Below the pieces are notes generated by a model. It searched no databases. It was given only the letters and a program-made list of their open reading frames with translations, and was not told the DNA's origin. A program made the position numbers and the translations under genes. From Actinomadura fibrosa (GTDB taxonomy: Bacteria; Actinomycetota; Actinomycetes; Streptosporangiales; Streptosporangiaceae), in NCBI RefSeq assembly GCF_900659615.1, contig NZ_CAACUY010000002.1, positions 62,001-126,000 on the forward strand: 64,000 bases of DNA, in the 5' to 3' direction. Shown piece by piece: positions 9,039-17,886 of this stretch; position 1 is the stretch's first letter; every line of letters starts with the position of its first letter.

Positions 9039-10313
9039 GTGGCTCTTGTCGTGCAGAAGTACGGTGGCTCCTCCGTCGCCGACGCCGAGTGCGTCAAGCG
9101 GGTCGCCCAGCGCATCGTCGCAACGAAGAAGGCGGGCAACGACGTGGTCGTCGTCGTGTCCGCGATGGGCGACACGACGGATGACCTCATCGACATGGCC
9201 AAGCAGGTCAGCCCCCTGCCGCCGGGCCGTGAGCTGGACATGCTGCTCACGGCCGGCGAGCGGATCTCGATGGCGCTGCTGGCGATGGCCATCGCGAACC
9301 TGGGCCACGAGGCCCGCTCGTTCACCGGCTCCCAGGCCGGCGTCATCACCGACGGCTCGCACGGTAAAGCCAAGATCATCGATGTGACGCCTGGACGCAT
9401 CCGCACCGCGCTGGACGAGGGCTCGATCTGCATCGTGGCCGGCTTCCAGGGCGTCTCGCAGGGCACGAAGGACATCACGACGCTCGGGCGGGGCGGCTCC
9501 GACACGACGGCCGTGGCGCTCGCGGCGGCGCTGGACGCCGACGTCTGCGAGATCTACTCGGACGTGGACGGCGTGTTCACCGCCGACCCGCGGATCGTGC
9601 CGCCCGCCCGGAAGATCCCGAAGATCTCCTACGAGGAGATGCTGGAGATGGCCGCGAGCGGGGCCAAGATCCTGCATCTGCGGTGCGTGGAGTACGCGCG
9701 CCGGTACAACATCCCGATCCACGTGCGGTCCTCGTTCAGCCAGAAGGAAGGCACGTGGGTCGTCGACAGCAGCGAGATCGAAGGACACGACATGGAGCAG
9801 GCGATCATCTCCGGGGTCGCGCACGACCGGAGCGAGGCCAAGATCACCGTGGTGGGCGTGCCCGACAAGGTCGGTGAGGCCGCCACGATCTTCACGGTGC
9901 TGTCCGAGGCCGAGATCAACATCGACATGATCGTGCAGAACGTGTCCGCGGCGTCCACGGGACGGACGGACATCTCGTTCACGCTGCCGTCCAGCGACGG
10001 GCAGAGCGCGCTGACGGCGCTGAACAAGCTGAAGGAGCGGATCGGGTTCGAGTCGCTGCGCTACGACGACCGGATCGGCAAGGTGTCGCTGATCGGCGCG
10101 GGCATGCGCTCGCACCCGGGCGTCACCGCGACGTTCTTCGCCGCGATCGCCGACGCCGGGGTGAACATCGAGATGATCTCCACGTCGGAGATCCGGATCT
10201 CGGTCGTCGTCGCCCAGGACGACATCGACACCGCCGTCGTCGCCGCGCACCGGGCCTTCGACCTCGACTCCGACCAGGTCGAGGCCGTCGTGTACGGGGG
10301 CACCGGCCGCTGA
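9039..10313 (+). CDS. lysC: Aspartokinase
   Basis: The 424-residue enzyme phosphorylates L-aspartate, the first step to Lys, Thr, Met and Ile. It has the signature [11 protein letters not shown] near the N-terminus, the ATP site region [19 protein letters not shown], and two ACT domains in the C-terminal third (around [18 protein letters not shown] and [15 protein letters not shown]), which usually mediate Lys/Thr feedback. It starts at GTG with a GGAG motif about 10 nt upstream. An internal start for a separate beta subunit, as known in other actinobacterial ask genes, is possible but unproven. A terminator hairpin follows, before the asd-like gene. Confidence 0.96.
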   Translation: MALVVQKYGGSSVADAECVKRVAQRIVATKKAGNDVVVVVSAMGDTTDDLIDMAKQVSPLPPGRELDMLLTAGERISMALLAMAIANLGHEARSFTGSQAGVITDGSHGKAKIIDVTPGRIRTALDEGSICIVAGFQGVSQGTKDITTLGRGGSDTTAVALAAALDADVCEIYSDVDGVFTADPRIVPPARKIPKISYEEMLEMAASGAKILHLRCVEYARRYNIPIHVRSSFSQKEGTWVVDSSEIEGHDMEQAIISGVAHDRSEAKITVVGVPDKVGEAATIFTVLSEAEINIDMIVQNVSAASTGRTDISFTLPSSDGQSALTALNKLKERIGFESLRYDDRIGKVSLIGAGMRSHPGVTATFFAAIADAGVNIEMISTSEIRISVVVAQDDIDTAVVAAHRAFDLDSDQVEAVVYGGTGR

Positions 10314-10327
10314 TCGCGCTTCCGGAG

Positions 10328-10354
10328 AGGGCCGCACGGGATCCGTGCGGCCCT
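10328..10354 (+). terminator. Terminator after aspartokinase gene
   Basis: A 12-bp perfect stem (10328-10339 with 10343-10354) with a 3-nt loop is followed by TTTCC. It lies 15 nt past the lysC stop and before asd. Confidence 0.75.
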
Positions 10355-10490
10355 TTCCGTCTGTGGCGCATGCCGCTGACGTTCCCGTCCCTCGGGTGGC
10401 ATGGTCGATGCGGGAACCGGCCGCGAGCGGCGGGAGTTCAGTCAGATGGACGCGCGGACGCGACTCGACGACGAGAGGGTGAGTGCGACC

Positions 10491-11585
10491 ATGGGCCCGA
10501 CTGCCCGGCCGGCACGCACGATGACCAGGGGCACGGGCGGGCCGACGCTCGCCGTCGTCGGCGCCACCGGGGCCGTGGGGGCCGTCATGCTCGACCTGCT
10601 GTCCACCCGCCGGAACGTGTACGGGGAGATCCGGCTGGTCGCGTCGCCCCGGTCCGCCGGGCGGACCCTGACGGTGCGCGGTGAGCCGGTCGAGGTGGCC
10701 GCGCTGGCGCCGGAGGTGTTCGACGGGGTCGACATCGCGATGTTCGGCGTGCCGGAGGCCGTGTCCGCGGAGTGGGCGCCGGTCGTGACGTCCCGGGGCG
10801 CCGTGGTGGTGGACAACTCCGGTGCGTTCCGGATGGTCCCGGACGTGCCGCTGGTCGTCCCCGAGGTGAACCCGGAGCGGGTGCGCCGGCGTCCGCGCGG
10901 GATCGTCGCGAGCCCGAGCTGCGCGACGCTGTCGATGATCGTGGTGCTCGGGGCGCTGCACCGCCGGTACGGGCTGCGGGAGCTGGTCGTGTCGTCCTAC
11001 CAGGCGGCGTCGGGCGCCGGCCAGGACGGGATCGACACGCTGTACGAGCAGATGGAGAAGGTCGGCGGCGACCGGGCGCTCGGCAACCGCGCGGGGGACC
11101 TGCGCGGCGCGGTGGGCGAGTTCGGGCCGTTCCCGGCGCCGCTCGCGCTGAACGTGGTGCCGTGGGCGGGCGAGGTCCGGGACGGCGGCTGGAGCTCGGC
11201 GGAACTCAAGATACGGGACGAGTCGCGGAAGGTCCTCGGGCTGCCCGAGCTGCGGGTGACGGCGACCTGCGTCCGCGTCCCGGTGGTGACGGCGCACTCG
11301 CTGTCGGTGCACGCGGTGTTCAAGGAGCGGGTCGAGCAGCGGGAGGCGCAGGCCGTCCTCGCCGCGTCGCCCGGGGTCGTCCTGTGCGACAACCCCGCGT
11401 TCCAGGAGTTTCCGACGCCCGCGGACGTCGTCGGCACCGACCCGGTCTGGGTGGGACGGGTGCGGCGCTCGCTGGACGATCCGAAGGCGCTCGACCTCTT
11501 CCTCTGCGGCGACAACCTGCGCAACGGCGCGGCGCTCAACACGGCTCAGGTGGCGGAGCTGCTCGCCGCCGAGCTCACCGCCTGA
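10491..11585 (+). CDS. asd: Aspartate-semialdehyde dehydrogenase-like protein
   Basis: The protein (364 residues from the ATG at 10491) has the Rossmann start PTLAVVGATGAVGAVML, the substrate region VVVDNSGAFRM and VVPEVNPERV, the active-site Cys in SPSCATLSMIVVLGALH, and the following VVSSYQAASGAGQDG, all as in Asd, which reduces aspartyl phosphate to the semialdehyde. In the usual enzyme the Cys is in NCTT; here it is SCAT, a clear departure, so this may be a diverged paralogue. The start is uncertain: ATG 10491 (GAGAGG 12 nt upstream), GTG 10479 or ATG 10521 are possible. A hairpin separates it from lysC, so independent transcription is likely. Confidence 0.85.
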   Translation: MGPTARPARTMTRGTGGPTLAVVGATGAVGAVMLDLLSTRRNVYGEIRLVASPRSAGRTLTVRGEPVEVAALAPEVFDGVDIAMFGVPEAVSAEWAPVVTSRGAVVVDNSGAFRMVPDVPLVVPEVNPERVRRRPRGIVASPSCATLSMIVVLGALHRRYGLRELVVSSYQAASGAGQDGIDTLYEQMEKVGGDRALGNRAGDLRGAVGEFGPFPAPLALNVVPWAGEVRDGGWSSAELKIRDESRKVLGLPELRVTATCVRVPVVTAHSLSVHAVFKERVEQREAQAVLAASPGVVLCDNPAFQEFPTPADVVGTDPVWVGRVRRSLDDPKALDLFLCGDNLRNGAALNTAQVAELLAAELTA

Positions 11586-11710
11586 ACGCCGCCCCGGCCG
11601 GAAGCCGCGTCCGCGCACCTTGCGGCGGGGAGACATGAGGATCGTCCGGGAAGCTCCACACCGCTTCTCCGCGCGAGCGAGCCGGCGCACCGGGCTTTAG
11701 GGTGGCATGC

Positions 11711-12379
11711 GTGACCGAGACGAAGGCCGTGAAGTCCGAGCAGACGCGGGCCCTGATCGTCGAGACCGCGCTCAGGCTGTTCCGCGAGCGCGGCTACGAG
11801 GCGACGACGATGCGGGCCATCGCCAAGGAGGCGGGCGTCTCGGTCGGCAACGCCTACTACTACTTCGGCTCCAAGGAAGAGCTCATCCAGGCCTACTACG
11901 ACGAGCTCCAGGAGGAGCACGCCGCCGCCTGCCGCGCCGTGCTGGCCGCCGAGAGGGAGTTCGCGCCCCGCCTGCTGGGCGTGCTGAAGGCCCGGGTCGA
12001 CACGATGGTCCCGTACCACGCGTTCGCGGGGAAGTTCTTCAAGTTCGCCGCCGAGCCGACCAGCCCCCTCAACCCGTTCAGCGCCGAGTCGGGCCCGGCG
12101 CGGGACTCGGCGGTCGCGATCTACCGCGAGGTCGTGGACGGCTCCAGCCTCAAGATCGACAAGGAGTTCCGCAAGGAGCTGCCCGAGCTGCTGTGGCTCT
12201 ACTCGATGGGCATCGTCCTCTACTGGGTCCACGACAGCTCGCCGGGCTGCCGCAAGACCTACCTGCTCGTCGAGCGGACGGTCCCGCTGGTCAACCGCAT
12301 GGTCTCGATGTCGCGCCTCCCGGGCTTCAAGTCGGTCACCCGGGAGCTCGTCCAGATCATCCGCGACGTCCGCGCCTGA
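11711..12379 (+). CDS. TetR-family transcriptional regulator
   Basis: The 222-residue protein has a TetR N-terminal DNA-binding domain at about residues 8-55: IVETALRLFRERGYEATTMRAIA, then the recognition helix with the family pattern VSVGNAYYYFGSKEELI. A helical ligand domain follows. The GTG at 11711 is preferred over GTG 11702 because AGGGTGG sits just upstream of it. Regulators with a YYFGSKEEL recognition helix and a C-terminus of this length often control fatty-acid or lipid genes, but the ligand is not evident here. It is convergent with the secreted peptidase gene, with only 36 bp between stops. Confidence 0.88.
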   Translation: MTETKAVKSEQTRALIVETALRLFRERGYEATTMRAIAKEAGVSVGNAYYYFGSKEELIQAYYDELQEEHAAACRAVLAAEREFAPRLLGVLKARVDTMVPYHAFAGKFFKFAAEPTSPLNPFSAESGPARDSAVAIYREVVDGSSLKIDKEFRKELPELLWLYSMGIVLYWVHDSSPGCRKTYLLVERTVPLVNRMVSMSRLPGFKSVTRELVQIIRDVRA

Positions 12380-12415
12380 GGCGGCGCGCCGCATCGACCG
12401 GCACAGGTGGCCGGG

Positions 12416-13066
12416 TCAGCGGAACAGGATGTCCCAGTGGTCGCTCTCCCTGGCGAAGAGGGTCCCGTCCGGGGCGCGGTAGAGCGCGGCGCCGTCCCCG
12501 CGCCTCCCCTCGGACGGGTAGCGCGCGATGGCGCGGTCGACGCAGGGCGTGGGCGCGATGTCCAGTTTGTAGCCGTTCGCATGGCTGTAGGTTCCGCCGG
12601 CGTGGCCGCGCTCGGTGCCGCCGGTGACGGTGATCTCGCAGCCGCTCTCCGCCGCGAAGTCGAGCAGGCCCTTGACGGTGCCCCACCGGAGGCCCTCGAA
12701 CGAGGTGCAGGTGTGCTTCGTCCGGTCGGAGCAGTTGCCGGTGGAGCGCCACCCGATGCCGTTCACCCGCAGGACGTACTTGGCGTACTGCTCGTCCAGG
12801 GGGAGCGAGTCCGGTACCTGGGTCTCGTCGATGCGAGGCGGCACCGTGCGCGCCGGCAGAGGCTTCGGCGCGGACGCGGAGGCCGGCGGTGCCATGACGA
12901 TGAGCGCGGCCGCGCCCGCCATCACGGCGGGCGGGATCGCGATCGGACGGACCGACCGGCCTCGGGACGCGTCGCTCGGGCGACGTCGGGACGTGCCGCC
13001 CGGGCCATGCCGGAGGCGGCGAGCTGACGTGCGGATACACGGATGTGCGTCGTCCGGCCGTGACAT
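12416..13066 (-). CDS. Secreted LAS/M15-type metallopeptidase-like protein
   Basis: The 216-residue protein has a very basic N-terminus, then a hydrophobic segment and small-residue site (about 47-66, ending PPASASA) that reads as a signal peptide. The mature part carries the zinc motif HxxGxxxD (H162 to D169 in SHANGYKLD) and a second motif ExxHW (E207, H210). These match the metal ligands and catalytic Glu of LAS peptidases such as VanX and M15 D-Ala-D-Ala carboxypeptidases. Four cysteines in the mature part could form disulfides. A peptidoglycan-related peptidase role is inferred. The ATG at 13066 has GGGGGGAC about 7 nt upstream. Confidence 0.65.
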   Translation of the reverse strand: MSRPDDAHPCIRTSARRLRHGPGGTSRRRPSDASRGRSVRPIAIPPAVMAGAAALIVMAPPASASAPKPLPARTVPPRIDETQVPDSLPLDEQYAKYVLRVNGIGWRSTGNCSDRTKHTCTSFEGLRWGTVKGLLDFAAESGCEITVTGGTERGHAGGTYSHANGYKLDIAPTPCVDRAIARYPSEGRRGDGAALYRAPDGTLFARESDHWDILFR

Positions 13067-13227
13067 GCGGTCGTCCCCCCGGGTCTCGGCTCTCCGGCGC
13101 GGAGAGCGACGGTTCGAGCGCTGCGCCGCCGCGCGGGGCGGCGGTGCCGGGGGGCCGCCGGTCGCCGGGACCGGCTTCCGCTCGCGATCGGCCGTGGGGA
13201 GGAATGCCCGGCTTCTGATCTTGTAAA

Positions 13228-13263
13228 CCCGGGGACGGGCGGGCCTTACCGCCCGTCCCCGGG
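13228..13263 (-). terminator. Terminator after S9 peptidase gene
   Basis: A perfect 15-bp stem (13228-13242 with 13249-13263) with a 6-nt loop lies directly beyond the stop of the S9 peptidase (13269) on the minus strand. Confidence 0.8.
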
Positions 13264-13268
13264 ACGGT

Positions 13269-15044
13269 TCACGACATACCGAGATGCTTACGGGCGAATC
13301 CGATCTCCGCCGCCATCTGGGTGATCCGCTCCTCGACCACCAGGGACCCGTGTCCGGCGTCGTAGCGGTACATCTCGTGCGGAACGCCCAGCTCGGCGAG
13401 CCGTCCGAGATAGTTGTCGATCTGCCGGATGGGGCAGCGCGGGTCGTTCTCCCCGGCGAGGATCAGCACCGGCGCTTTGACCCGCTCTGCGTAGGTCAGC
13501 GGCGACGACTCCCGGTAGCGCTCGGGCACCTCGTCCGGCGAGCCGCCGAACAGCGACCGGTCGAACGCCTGGAGGCCCTCCATCTCGTCCTCGTAGGCGG
13601 CGACGTAGTCGGCGACGGGAACGGCCGCGACCGCGACGCTCCAGTCGTCCGGCTGCGTGCCGATGCCCAGCAGCGTGAGGAAACCGCCCCACGAGCCCCC
13701 GGTGAGGACCAGTCTGTCCGGATCGGCCAGCCCGCTCGACACCGCCCAGTCGCGGACGGCCTTGATGTCCTCCAGCTCCGTGAGCCCGACGCGGCCCTCG
13801 ATGGCGTCGCGCCACTCCGAGCCGTACCCGGTCGAACCCCGGTAGTTGACGCGGACGACCGCGAAACCGTGGTCGACCCAAGCCGCGGTGGACGCGACGA
13901 AGGAGTCGTCGTCCTGCGCGGTCGGCCCGCCGTGGATGTCGAACACGGTCGGGTAGGGGCGGTCTCCGTCTTCGGGCTTGCTGATGAGCGCGTGGATGCG
14001 TCCTCCGGGGCCGTCCACCCAGACGTCCTCGACGGGTACGGACGGCGGCGCGGGCGGGCCCGGCGGGACGAGGACGACCTCGCCCGACGTCGACCGGATC
14101 ACCGGCGGTTCGGCGGCGGACGACCAGGAGAACTCGACCGTCCCGTCCGGGCGGACGTCCGCTCCGCCGATCACCCCGCGCGGCGTCTCGATCCGCGTGA
14201 GCTCGCCCGTGCCGAGGTCGTAGCGGTACAGCTCGTCCCGCGCCTCGTGCGAGTGGGAGATGAGCAGCGCGGACCCGTCCGGGTACCAGTCCGCCCCGAT
14301 CTCGCCGGGCAGGTCGAGGACGATCTCCTGCTCGGTGCCCGCGACCGGGTCCCAGATGAGCAGTTCGTCCCGTCCGCGGCGCTCGTGCCCGACGAGCAGG
14401 CGCGCGTCCCCCTCCACCGGCGCGAACCCGGACCCGTACACGCCCTTCCCGGGACCGTCCCACAGGTCCGCTACCGTCGACCCGTCCGGCCGGACGACGC
14501 GCAGCGCCATGTGGCGGCTGTCGCCGTGCTCGCTGTGCCCGATCGCGATCAGGCCCTCGTCCCGGGACAGCCCGGCGACGTGCGCGTCCTCGGCATGGTG
14601 GTAGAGCACCTCGGGCTCCGCACCCGGACGGCACAGATGGACGGTGTTGCCCGCGTCCGTCGTCCGCCCGACGACGGCGAGGCCGCTCGCGCCGAGCGAC
14701 AGCCCGGACGGGTACGACGGCTCAAGCCCGGGGACCGCGGGGACGCTCTCCGTGCCCTCCGCCGCGCCGAACGGGACGCGCTTCCACACGCCGAACTCGT
14801 CGCCGTCGGTGTCGGCGAACCACCAGACCCACGCGCCCGTGGGGTCGACGGCGCCCATCCACGTGCCGTTGGGCCGGTCGGTGACCTGCCGCCGCTCGCC
14901 GGACGCGCGGTCCCAGGTGTAGATCTCCCACGTCCCGGTGACGTTCGACCGGTAGATGCTGCGGTGCGGGGCGTCGCGCGCCCAGCGGGGCAGGCTGATC
15001 CGGGCAGCCCGGAAACGCGCCTTCCAGCGCTCTTCGTCGACCAT
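13269..15044 (-). CDS. S9-family (prolyl oligopeptidase-like) serine peptidase
   Basis: This 591-residue protein has an N-terminal beta-propeller (about residues 30-340, with repeated blade motifs such as WEIYTWDRASGERRQVTD) and a C-terminal alpha/beta hydrolase domain. The catalytic Ser is in GGSWGGF (about 450), the Asp in AGENDPRCP (about 530) and the His in YDAGHGS (about 560). It resembles acylaminoacyl-peptidase and dipeptidyl-peptidase-like S9 enzymes that trim peptides. No signal peptide is seen, so it is probably cytosolic. The ATG at 15044 gives a normal length; the longer upstream frame is low-complexity. A strong hairpin follows, and the serine-hydrolase gene 56 nt upstream may be co-transcribed. 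Confidence 0.9.
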   Translation of the reverse strand: MVDEERWKARFRAARISLPRWARDAPHRSIYRSNVTGTWEIYTWDRASGERRQVTDRPNGTWMGAVDPTGAWVWWFADTDGDEFGVWKRVPFGAAEGTESVPAVPGLEPSYPSGLSLGASGLAVVGRTTDAGNTVHLCRPGAEPEVLYHHAEDAHVAGLSRDEGLIAIGHSEHGDSRHMALRVVRPDGSTVADLWDGPGKGVYGSGFAPVEGDARLLVGHERRGRDELLIWDPVAGTEQEIVLDLPGEIGADWYPDGSALLISHSHEARDELYRYDLGTGELTRIETPRGVIGGADVRPDGTVEFSWSSAAEPPVIRSTSGEVVLVPPGPPAPPSVPVEDVWVDGPGGRIHALISKPEDGDRPYPTVFDIHGGPTAQDDDSFVASTAAWVDHGFAVVRVNYRGSTGYGSEWRDAIEGRVGLTELEDIKAVRDWAVSSGLADPDRLVLTGGSWGGFLTLLGIGTQPDDWSVAVAAVPVADYVAAYEDEMEGLQAFDRSLFGGSPDEVPERYRESSPLTYAERVKAPVLILAGENDPRCPIRQIDNYLGRLAELGVPHEMYRYDAGHGSLVVEERITQMAAEIGFARKHLGMS

Positions 15045-15100
15045 GCCCCCAGTATCGCCGGTCCCGGACGGGACGGACGGCCCCTCGCGAACGGCTCCGC

Positions 15101-16048
15101 TCAGGCGCCGGACGGAACCGACCCGTCGGACCTCTCCCAGGTGCCGTCCGGCACGCTCCCGCGCATCGCCGACCGCGCGTCCGGACCGCACGCCTCATGG
15201 ATGACACCCGCGACGCGCTCGATCGTCCGGACCCCGTAGGCCATGGACGGCGTGTCCTGGGTGAGCACCACGATCGAGTAGTCCTCGCCATGCCCGTCGA
15301 AGGCACCGATGCTGTGAACCCGCCAGTAGCGGTCATGCCGGGGCAGCCAGCCGTTCTTCACGTGCCAGTCGATCCCGGGAGGACGTCCGGTCGGGGTCCC
15401 CCAGTTCTGTGACGGGACGACCTCGCCCATCAGCTTCAGCGCGTAGGCCCGCGCCTTGTCCGGCAGCAACGCGTTGTGCGCGGTGAGCAGGTCGAGAAGG
15501 CGCAGCTCGTCCCGCGCGGTGATCTGCGTGAGTCCCCAGAAACCGGTGGGACCGAGCGTGGTCCGCGCCATCCCGGCCCGCTCCACGAACCGCTGGATCC
15601 GGGCGCGTCCCACCGACCGCCACAGCGCGGACGCCGCGGCGTTGTCCGACTGGGTGATCATCCTGCGTGCCAGGTCTCGCTCGAACGCGGCGAGCGCCCG
15701 CCGCTCGCTCGCGGCCCGGTGCAGCAGGGCGCCGAGGATCGTCACCTTCACGACGCTCGCGGAGTCGTAGCGCCGATCTCCCTGGACGGCGCAGACGATG
15801 CCGCGCCGCCGGTCGCGCACCGCGACCGACTCGGTGCCCGCGCGCCCGGCCAGCGCCGCGCGGATCCGCGCGCCGAGCCTCCGCGCCGCGGCCGGATGCC
15901 CGGAGGAGTGGCACGGACGTGCCGCGGCGGGCGGCGACGGCTCGGCCGCCGCAGGAACGGCCGCGCTCAGCGCCACCCCGGTGCTGACCACGACGAACAG
16001 GCTTCGGAAGAGATGCTCCGGCACGGACGCCACGCTAGTGATCACCAA
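15101..16048 (-). CDS. Secreted class-A beta-lactamase-fold serine hydrolase
   Basis: Read from a TTG at 16048 the protein is 315 residues. Its N-terminus has a signal-like hydrophobic stretch (FRSLFVVVSTGVALSAAVPAAA). The three active-site elements of the class A fold are present: SVVK (S98, K101), SDN (134-136) and KNG (231-233) in place of KTG. The expected Glu of the omega loop is not obvious, so a true beta-lactamase activity is doubtful. Many actinomycete homologues are annotated only as serine hydrolases. The start is uncertain: nearby GTG codons are equally possible and none has a strong ribosome-binding site. It lies 56 nt upstream of the S9 peptidase gene. Confidence 0.82.
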   Translation of the reverse strand: MVITSVASVPEHLFRSLFVVVSTGVALSAAVPAAAEPSPPAAARPCHSSGHPAAARRLGARIRAALAGRAGTESVAVRDRRRGIVCAVQGDRRYDSASVVKVTILGALLHRAASERRALAAFERDLARRMITQSDNAAASALWRSVGRARIQRFVERAGMARTTLGPTGFWGLTQITARDELRLLDLLTAHNALLPDKARAYALKLMGEVVPSQNWGTPTGRPPGIDWHVKNGWLPRHDRYWRVHSIGAFDGHGEDYSIVVLTQDTPSMAYGVRTIERVAGVIHEACGPDARSAMRGSVPDGTWERSDGSVPSGA

Positions 16049-16174
16049 CAGTGATCAACTCGTCACGACACGCGGGAAAGTCGATCTAGACGCCAACCGC
16101 GCCGGAGGTCCACCGGCGCGTTGCGCTCCGCGTCGTTAGGTCGCCCCTAGCGCGAGGCTGGGGTCAGGGAAGCG

Positions 16175-16945
16175 TCACTGGGTGGTGAGCCGGCCGAGGA
16201 GCTCGTCGATCGCGGCGCGGACCTGCCGATCCATCGCGCGGGCGAAGCCGGCCTCGACGGTGACCTGGGCGCCGGGCCGCAGCCGCGCGAGCGTGTCGGT
16301 GAGGTCGCCGAGGTCCTGCTGGTCGATGCGGCCGACGACGTGCGTCGCGATCAGCCGGACGAACATCGCGGCGAGGTCGTCCATGCTGCGCTGGAGCTCC
16401 TGGCCCGCCGACAGCACCTCGTCCAGCGGCACGCCCGCCCGCACGAACGTCACGGTGGCGTCGAGCTGGCGGCGGCTCCAGTGGGTGACGCGGTCGCCGT
16501 CCACCTCGATGAGCCCGAGCGCCACGGCGCGCTCGACGGCGGCCGGATCGACCTCGCCGGGGAACAGTTCCGCCAGCTCGTCCAGCGTCATGGTCGCCGG
16601 GACCTCGTTGGACCACGGGGTCGTGACGGCCTTCTCCACGCCGAGGACGGCGCCGATGTCGCGGCCCTGCTCCCACGCGGAGAGCAGCTCGCGGATCCCT
16701 TCGAGGGTGTGCCCGCGTTCGAGGAGGTTGCCGATCATCCGGAGCCGGGCGAGGTGCTCCTCGGAGTAGAGGCCGACGCGGCCGGCCCGCCGCGGCGGCG
16801 GCAGCAGCTTGCGCTCCTGGTAGTAGCGGAGCGTCCGCACCGGGACGCCGGCGGCCTGCGCGAGCTCGCCGATGCGGTACTCGCGGTCCCCGCCGGGGGT
16901 TCCGCCCTGGTCCTCCGCCGACTCTTCGCTCACGGCCGCCAGCAT
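16175..16945 (-). CDS. MerR-family regulator (paralogue of the one at 23.8 kb)
   Basis: The protein (about 256 residues) has a MerR winged helix near the N-terminus (YRIGELAQAAGVPVRTLRYYQERKLLPPPRR) and the following GLYSEEHLARLRMIGNLLERG, then a long helical C-terminal region with no cysteine metal site or known ligand domain. It is clearly related, end to end, to the MerR-like protein encoded at 23789-24538. The start is uncertain (ATG 16945 or GTG 16933). It is transcribed divergently from the small lipoprotein gene. The effector is not evident. Confidence 0.85.
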   Translation of the reverse strand: MLAAVSEESAEDQGGTPGGDREYRIGELAQAAGVPVRTLRYYQERKLLPPPRRAGRVGLYSEEHLARLRMIGNLLERGHTLEGIRELLSAWEQGRDIGAVLGVEKAVTTPWSNEVPATMTLDELAELFPGEVDPAAVERAVALGLIEVDGDRVTHWSRRQLDATVTFVRAGVPLDEVLSAGQELQRSMDDLAAMFVRLIATHVVGRIDQQDLGDLTDTLARLRPGAQVTVEAGFARAMDRQVRAAIDELLGRLTTQ

Positions 16946-17062
16946 AGTTCGGGGGCCCATGATCCGGCCCGGGAGATCCCGGTGTCGGACACCGTCGTGT
17001 TCGTCCGCTGTGGACGTGGGCTACTCTCGCCCGGTCGCCCCCTGCCGGAGAGTGAGGCCACC

Positions 17063-17269
17063 ATGCCCAAGACCCGTTCCGCCCTGCTCGCCGCGACCGT
17101 CCTGGTCGCCGGGATCGGGCTCAGCGGCTGCTCGTCCAGCAAGAAGTGGTGCGAGCACGACGCGACCGACCGAGTGGTCAGCGACAGTTACTGCAAGAAC
17201 AAGACCCCCGGGTACGAGTGGGAGTCCGGTTCGAGCAAGGAGTACAAGCGGCACAAGCGCAAGAAGTAG
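17063..17269 (+). CDS. Small putative lipoprotein
   Basis: The 68-residue protein begins with a lipoprotein signal: basic MPKTR, a hydrophobic core AALLAATVLVAGIG-like stretch, then the lipobox LSGC with the Cys at about residue 22. The short mature part is polar with two further cysteines (WCEHDA and YCKNKT) that could form a disulfide, and a lysine-rich end (YKRHKRKK). It should be anchored to the outer face of the membrane. It is not a recognised family with known function. An AGTGAGG motif lies ahead of the ATG. Confidence 0.65.
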   Translation: MPKTRSALLAATVLVAGIGLSGCSSSKKWCEHDATDRVVSDSYCKNKTPGYEWESGSSKEYKRHKRKK

Positions 17270-17331
17270 CCGTTCCGCGATGCCCCGGCCGTCGCGCGGA
17301 CGTGGCGGCCGGAAGGCGGCAGGTGGCGGCG

Positions 17332-17475
17332 CTAGGTGAAGCGGCGCACGGTCATGGCTCTGCGTTGTCGGCGCCGGCGCTTCTCATCGCCGGCTTGCGC
17401 GTCATCGGCGGCGATCAGGTCGCGGAGCGTGCGGGGGACGATGTCCTGGGGCTTGTCGGTGAACGTCGAACGCAA
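17332..17475 (-). CDS. Small basic protein of unknown function
   Basis: A candidate 47-residue protein starts at TTG 17475 with GGGAGAG 6 nt upstream. The sequence begins RSTFTDKPQDIVPRTLRDL, continues with an acidic IAADDAQAGDE segment and ends in a highly basic tail (KRRRRQRRA). It is not recognised as a family member. It lies downstream of, and on the same strand as, the 87-residue gene at 17623-17886, so the two may form a pair. Longer frames from ATG codons at 17493 or 17565 lack a ribosome-binding site. Confidence 0.4.
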   Translation of the reverse strand: MRSTFTDKPQDIVPRTLRDLIAADDAQAGDEKRRRRQRRAMTVRRFT

Positions 17476-17543
17476 CGGATCTCTCCCTGGCATCTGGTTC
17501 GGACGGTGCTGCCCGTCGGGGCTGTGCGGGGTCAGCTGTGCGG

Positions 17544-17580
17544 GTCGGCCATGCGAGTCGGCCATGCGAGTCGGCCGTGC
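17544..17580. repeat. 13-bp tandem repeat
   Basis: GTCGGCCATGCGA is present twice in tandem, followed by a partial third copy, in the spacer between two small minus-strand genes. Probably replication slippage. Confidence 0.7.
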
Positions 17581-17622
17581 GGGGCCGGGCTGCGATGGTG
17601 CGGCCGGACGGTCGCGGGTGCG

Positions 17623-17886
17623 CTAGGCGGCGGTGGCGTAGGCGGCCGAGACGGTCGTCAGGGCCCAGCGCATCCGGGCGGCGTACGTCTCGGGGTGGTC
17701 GCCGGCCTCCTGGGCGACGAAGGCGGCGCAGATGGACCGGTCCCCGTCGCAGTCGCAGAGCCGGGCGTCGATCGCCGTGCGGACCTGCTCGGGCGACGGG
17801 TGGTCGGACGCCTGGAGCTTGGAGCTGAAGAGGATCTGGGCCAGGTCGGATGTGCTCATCGAGATGAGGCTCAGCGTGTTCGACAT
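17623..17886 (-). CDS. Small conserved-looking actinomycete protein
   Basis: This 87-residue protein starts at ATG 17886 with GAAGAAGG upstream. It reads as one helical domain (STSDLAQILFSSKLQASDHP, then PEQVRTAIDARL), an internal Cys-containing loop (CDCDGDRSIC) and a C-terminal helix (ETYAARMRWALTTV). The pattern resembles small actinomycete proteins with a DLAxxLFxSxLQxSD start that I have seen without an assigned function, but I cannot name a family. The upstream region (18061-18080) has a GGAAT-N5-ATTCC inverted repeat that could be an operator. Confidence 0.6.
   Translation of the reverse strand: MSNTLSLISMSTSDLAQILFSSKLQASDHPSPEQVRTAIDARLCDCDGDRSICAAFVAQEAGDHPETYAARMRWALTTVSAAYATAA

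Noticed and set aside
8481..11690. 1069-residue minus-strand frame across VOC, lysC and asd
   Set aside because: Opposes three well-supported genes and has no domain; it is a GC-bias artefact.
15101..16048. True class A beta-lactamase conferring resistance
   Set aside because: SxxK and SDN are present but KTG is KNG and the omega-loop Glu is not evident; better described as a serine hydrolase of the fold.
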